Part shown: positions 60,967 through 64,000 of the stretch, in pieces
Layout: every line of letters starts with the position of its first letter
Numbering within the stretch: the stretch's first letter is position 1
Assembly: GCA_947471745.1 (NCBI GenBank)
Contig: CANJKZ010000517.1
Location: 1 to 64,000 of the forward strand
DNA from: Closterium sp. Naga37s-1
Taxonomy: Eukaryota; Streptophyta; Zygnematophyceae; Desmidiales; Closteriaceae
Reading direction: 5' to 3'
DNA length: 64,000 nucleotides
The notes under the pieces: generated by a model
The model's database searches: none
The model's input: the letters and a program-made list of their open reading frames with translations, nothing else
What the model was told of the DNA's origin: nothing
Made by a program: the position numbers and the translations under genes

Positions 60967-63900
60967 CTGGTGGTTGGGCGCGGTTGGGAGGGGTTGGATG
61001 GGGTGGAGGGGGTTGGGGAGATGGAGACGGGAGAAAGAAAGAGGGCGGTATTTTAGGCGGCTTAAAAATCCCTGTGGTGCCGAAGGCTTCAGGGGCCATC
61101 CAGCGGTAGGTGCCCACCTCCTTGGTCATCTCGGCACGCTCTCTGATGAGCCGTGCCACGCCGAAATCTCCTACGACGGCGCGCCCCTGCTCGTCTAGGA
61201 GCACGTTTGCTGGCTTGAGGTCCCTGGTGGTTGGGTGCGGTTGGGTGCGGTGGGGAGCGGTGGGAGGGTTAGACGGGGTGGAGAGGGTTGCGGAGATGGA
61301 TATGGGAGGGCGGGAAAGGCAAAGACCTACCCACATGGGCAAACGACCATCTGGGCTAGGAACCTCAGTACCCATCTGAACACCCACGGTCCCACCAAAC
61401 ACCCATCCCAAACCCATCCAGCACCCGATGAACACCCATCTCACATCACACCTAAGAAACACCCATCCCATCCCACACCCATCCCACACCCATCCAACAC
61501 CCACACAAGACCCGCGCTACACGCACGCACCGGTGAATGATGCCATGGCGGTGCAGAAACCGCATCCCCAGCGCCACTTCCATCGCTACCTTCACCAGCT
61601 GCTTTTGAGGCGCCTCAAAAATACACCCAACCAACCAACGCCCATGCAACGCCCATGCAGCTCATACCTGTGAATGATGCCATGGCGGTGGAGAAACCGC
61701 ATCCCCAGCGCCACTTCCATCGCTACCTTCACCAGCTGCTTTTGAGGCGCCTCAAAAATACACCCAACCAACCAACGCCCATGCAACGCCCATGCAGCTC
61801 ATACCTGTGAATGATGCCATGGCGGTGGAGAAACCGCATCCCCAGCGCCACCTCCATCGCCACCTTCACCAGCTGCGGCAGCGGCAGCCCCACGCCATGC
61901 CTTCGCCTCAGCATATCATGCAGATTCCCCCCTTTCATCAGCTTCGTCACTATACACATCCGCTGCCTCATATCCACACAAACCCCGTAAAACTTCAGCA
62001 AATGCGGGCACTCCCCACACGAAACCAGCGTCACCACCTCTCTCCGAAACTCTGCTCTCGCCGTATGCGCCTCATGCCTCTCCGCCTTGAGAACTTTCAC
62101 GGCGACCTCCCGGCCCTGGTAGCGCCCGCGCCGCACCTCGCCGGAGGCGCCCACGGCGAGCACGTGGCCGATATCAAGGCGGATCGGGTCCAGCATGAAC
62201 TTGCCTAGTTTCTCCTTCATTGCTCCTTGCTCTGATAGCAGCAGCTGCAGCAACCCGCCCCCTGCCTCGCCTCCTGCTGCTGTTGCTGCGGCTCCTCCTC
62301 CCCCTGCTGCTGCTGCTGCGGCTGCCCCTCCTGCTGCTGTGGGTGCTGCTGCTCCTTCTGCCATGGCACCTGTGCCAGTGTCGCCTGTGTGCTCTGCAAT
62401 GACGATACGTGGAGCAGCAGCAGCAGCAGCGAACATGCCAGTGGATCCGAACCTGTGAGCACCACCACCCAAGCCACTCACCGGCTTCATCACTCCCACC
62501 ATCACTCTCCCAGGCGTCCGCCCCTGCTCCCTCCTCCCTGCTCCCTCTCCTTCTCCCTCTCCCTCTCTCACTTCACCCCCATGCCCATGCCCCTCTCCAT
62601 GTCTCTGCAGCTGCACTCGTACAGCCACACCTGCTGCGCCTTCTGCCTGCACACATGTCTGTGTCGATCCCTCTCGTTCCAACGGCCCCGGTTCACTCGC
62701 ATGTGCATGCGGAGTCAACGCCTCCGTACCTTCACCCTCACACTTACGCGTGCTCTTGATCCTACTCGCCCGCTTGCTGCTCTCCGTCCCACGCCCCCGG
62801 CTCTTCACATAGAACAGCACACCCCCCCGCCCACTACCGCTGCCGCTGCCACTGCTGTCGCCAAGCTCACCAGCAGCGGCAGCAGCAGCACCTGCTCCTT
62901 CTCCTCCTCCTCCTCCGCCTCCGCCTCCTCGCATCCCATCTCCAGCGCTATTCAGAGCATCGCTGTCATCTACCCTCGCCTCTATGTCCATGCCTTGCCA
63001 ACCTGCCGCCCCTGCCATCCCTGCTGCTTCTGCTGCCACTGCTGCTCCTGCTACGTCTGCTATGTGCCCTCCTAATCCGGCACCCCCCATCGGCACAATA
63101 GCACCACTATCACCGCTCACCCGCTCTGCATTCCCCAGGGCCGCAACCGGAGCAGCAGCGCACGCATCACCAGGCGCAGCAGCAGACGCGGTCGGGGGGG
63201 AGGCGGCCGCATAAGAAGGCCCAGGACTAGCAGCAGGGGAGGAGAGAGTCAGAGGCGAGAGGGACACAGCCGCGGCCGCAACAGCACCGGCAGTAGCAGC
63301 AGCCGAAGCAGAGGAGGACGTGGAGGCTTCACCATGCGGAGGGGCCTTTCTGCTGGACAGTCCCAGCAGCAACGAGTCTATCATTGCCCCTGCCTTTCTT
63401 CCTGAGTACCGAAACCCCCACTTCTCCTTCTCCTTCTCCTTCTCCTTCTCCTTCTCCCTTTCCATCTCCCTCTCCCTCTCCTCACACCCACTCTCGTCCC
63501 TCTCCCACCGGAACCCCCTCTTCTCCCTCTCCCTTTCCCGCTCCTCTCTCTCCCTCTCATCCCGCTCCCGCTTCTGCCGCACTCCTCGCCCGCCTCGCCT
63601 GCCCTTGCCACCCCCATGGGTGCTATCCCCATTACCCCCCAGATCAGCCCGTTTCCAAAGCGAAGACAGGGACCCAGGCACGCTACTGAGACCACTTGCA
63701 CCACTTGCACCGCTTACACCACTCGCACTGCTAACACCGCTACCAGCACTAGCCCCACCAACGCCAACGCTACTCCCCCCGCCAACGCTCCCCCCACCTC
63801 CCCCTCCCCCCGCTCTCCTCCCCCACCTCCCGCGGTTGCCCCTGCGCACATCCCCTGATTGTGAACCGTCGAAACGCTCCGCCCCTCCTGCCACTGCTCC

Positions 63901-64000
63901 TCCCCCTGCTGCCCCACTGAAAAAAGCTGCTGCTGCGGCTGTTACTGCACCTCCTTTTCCGGTTCCGCCAGAATTACCAGCAGAGGCGACGGCAGCGGTG
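59958..64000 (-). CDS. Raf-like (TKL) protein kinase, 5' end outside window
   Basis: Exon A (64000-61805, open at the window edge) and exon B (60966 to a TAG at 59958-59960) join in phase (CAC AG|G GAC). Subdomains in order: glycine loop [12 protein letters not shown], lysine [91 protein letters not shown], and [16 protein letters not shown]. All catalytic residues are present. The sequence matches plant Raf-like MAPKKK/STY kinases, dual-specificity cytosolic kinases in stress and plastid-precursor signalling; the exact subgroup is inferred. The N-terminus is low complexity ([12 protein letters not shown], Ala/Gly runs) with no ACT domain in view. The single intron holds decoy copies of both exon ends. 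A donor at 60012|60011 may allow further exons instead of the stop at 59958. Confidence 0.88.
61051..61069. repeat. Palindrome TTTTAGGCGGCTTAAAAATC in the kinase intron
   Basis: Decayed palindrome exactly at the end of the decoy copy of exon B, separating it from the intron end before the real exon B. Confidence 0.75.
61070..61223 (-). pseudogene. Decoy copy of the 5' half of kinase exon B
   Basis: Duplicates the acceptor and first 154 nt of exon B at 257 bp distance with few changes (HRDLKPAN through APEAFGTTG). It then runs into the palindrome and stops 38 codons later. Splicing to it would give a kinase lacking most of the C-lobe. Confidence 0.92.
61531..61804 (-). repeat. Two palindrome-tagged copies of the end of kinase exon A
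   Basis: The last ~70 nt of exon A with its donor ([20 protein letters not shown] on the minus strand) recur at about 61533-61601 and 61668-61738. Each is joined to CTTTTGAGGCGCCTCAAAA (61602-61620; 61739-61757). Period is 137 bp. The copy nearest exon A keeps CACAG|GTATGAGC; the far one has CACCG|GTGCGT. Confidence 0.94.
61805..64000 (-). CDS. Kinase exon A (N-terminal region and N-lobe), partial
   Basis: Open from the window edge; donor CACAG|GTATGA at 61805. Contains an Ala/Gly-rich region, a charged EREKEKEK stretch (from CT-rich DNA near 63417-63545), then [26 protein letters not shown] and [12 protein letters not shown]. True start not in window. Confidence 0.85.

Noticed and set aside
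1-64000. tRNA, rRNA or telomere sequence
   Set aside because: No cloverleaf with B-box-like sequence, no conserved rRNA segment and no telomeric heptamer run noticed on reading both strands.

Overview
The window is eukaryotic nuclear DNA from a GC-rich plant-lineage genome. I infer a streptophyte green alga or an early-diverging land plant. The evidence is a plant-type CLC-d chloride transporter in 21 short exons with GT-AG introns, and a Raf-like (TKL) kinase of the plant STY type. Species cannot be fixed from sequence alone. No rRNA, tRNA, operon or prokaryotic feature was seen.

Layout. (1) 1048-50665, + strand: one CLC-d-type gene fills about 50 kb because its introns hold huge repeats. 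Intron 6 (6209-12030) carries an antisense non-LTR retrotransposon (about 6504-11956). Intron 15 opens with a 6.1 kb array of a 22-bp minisatellite (16735-22828). Intron 20 holds a 23 kb array of a 144-bp unit that copies the end of exon 20 plus its donor site, 159 periods long with no net indel. (2) 51165-53842, - strand: a four-exon EEF1AKMT1/EFM5-like methyltransferase, convergent with CLC-d. (3) 54779-57141 (perhaps to 57555), + strand: a four-exon RRM RNA-binding protein with a possible mitochondrial presequence, divergent from the methyltransferase over a 936-bp shared 5' region. (4) 57676-58161: a TA-flanked inverted-repeat element (MITE-like). (5) 59958-64000, - strand: a Raf-like protein kinase, 5' end cut by the window edge.

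The genes show no obvious shared pathway. What links them is structural. All four contain partial tandem duplications of exons that stop at or span a splice site, leaving one intact copy plus decoy acceptors or donors. At several of these sites the copies are separated by a short palindrome of the form TTTTGAG-NNNNNN-CTCAAAA, whose core is itself palindromic (GGCGCC, GTCGAC, GACGTC). More than fifteen exact or decayed palindromes are scattered through the window. This palindrome-plus-long-direct-repeat architecture is the most promising undescribed system here; the 144-bp exon/intron array is the second.
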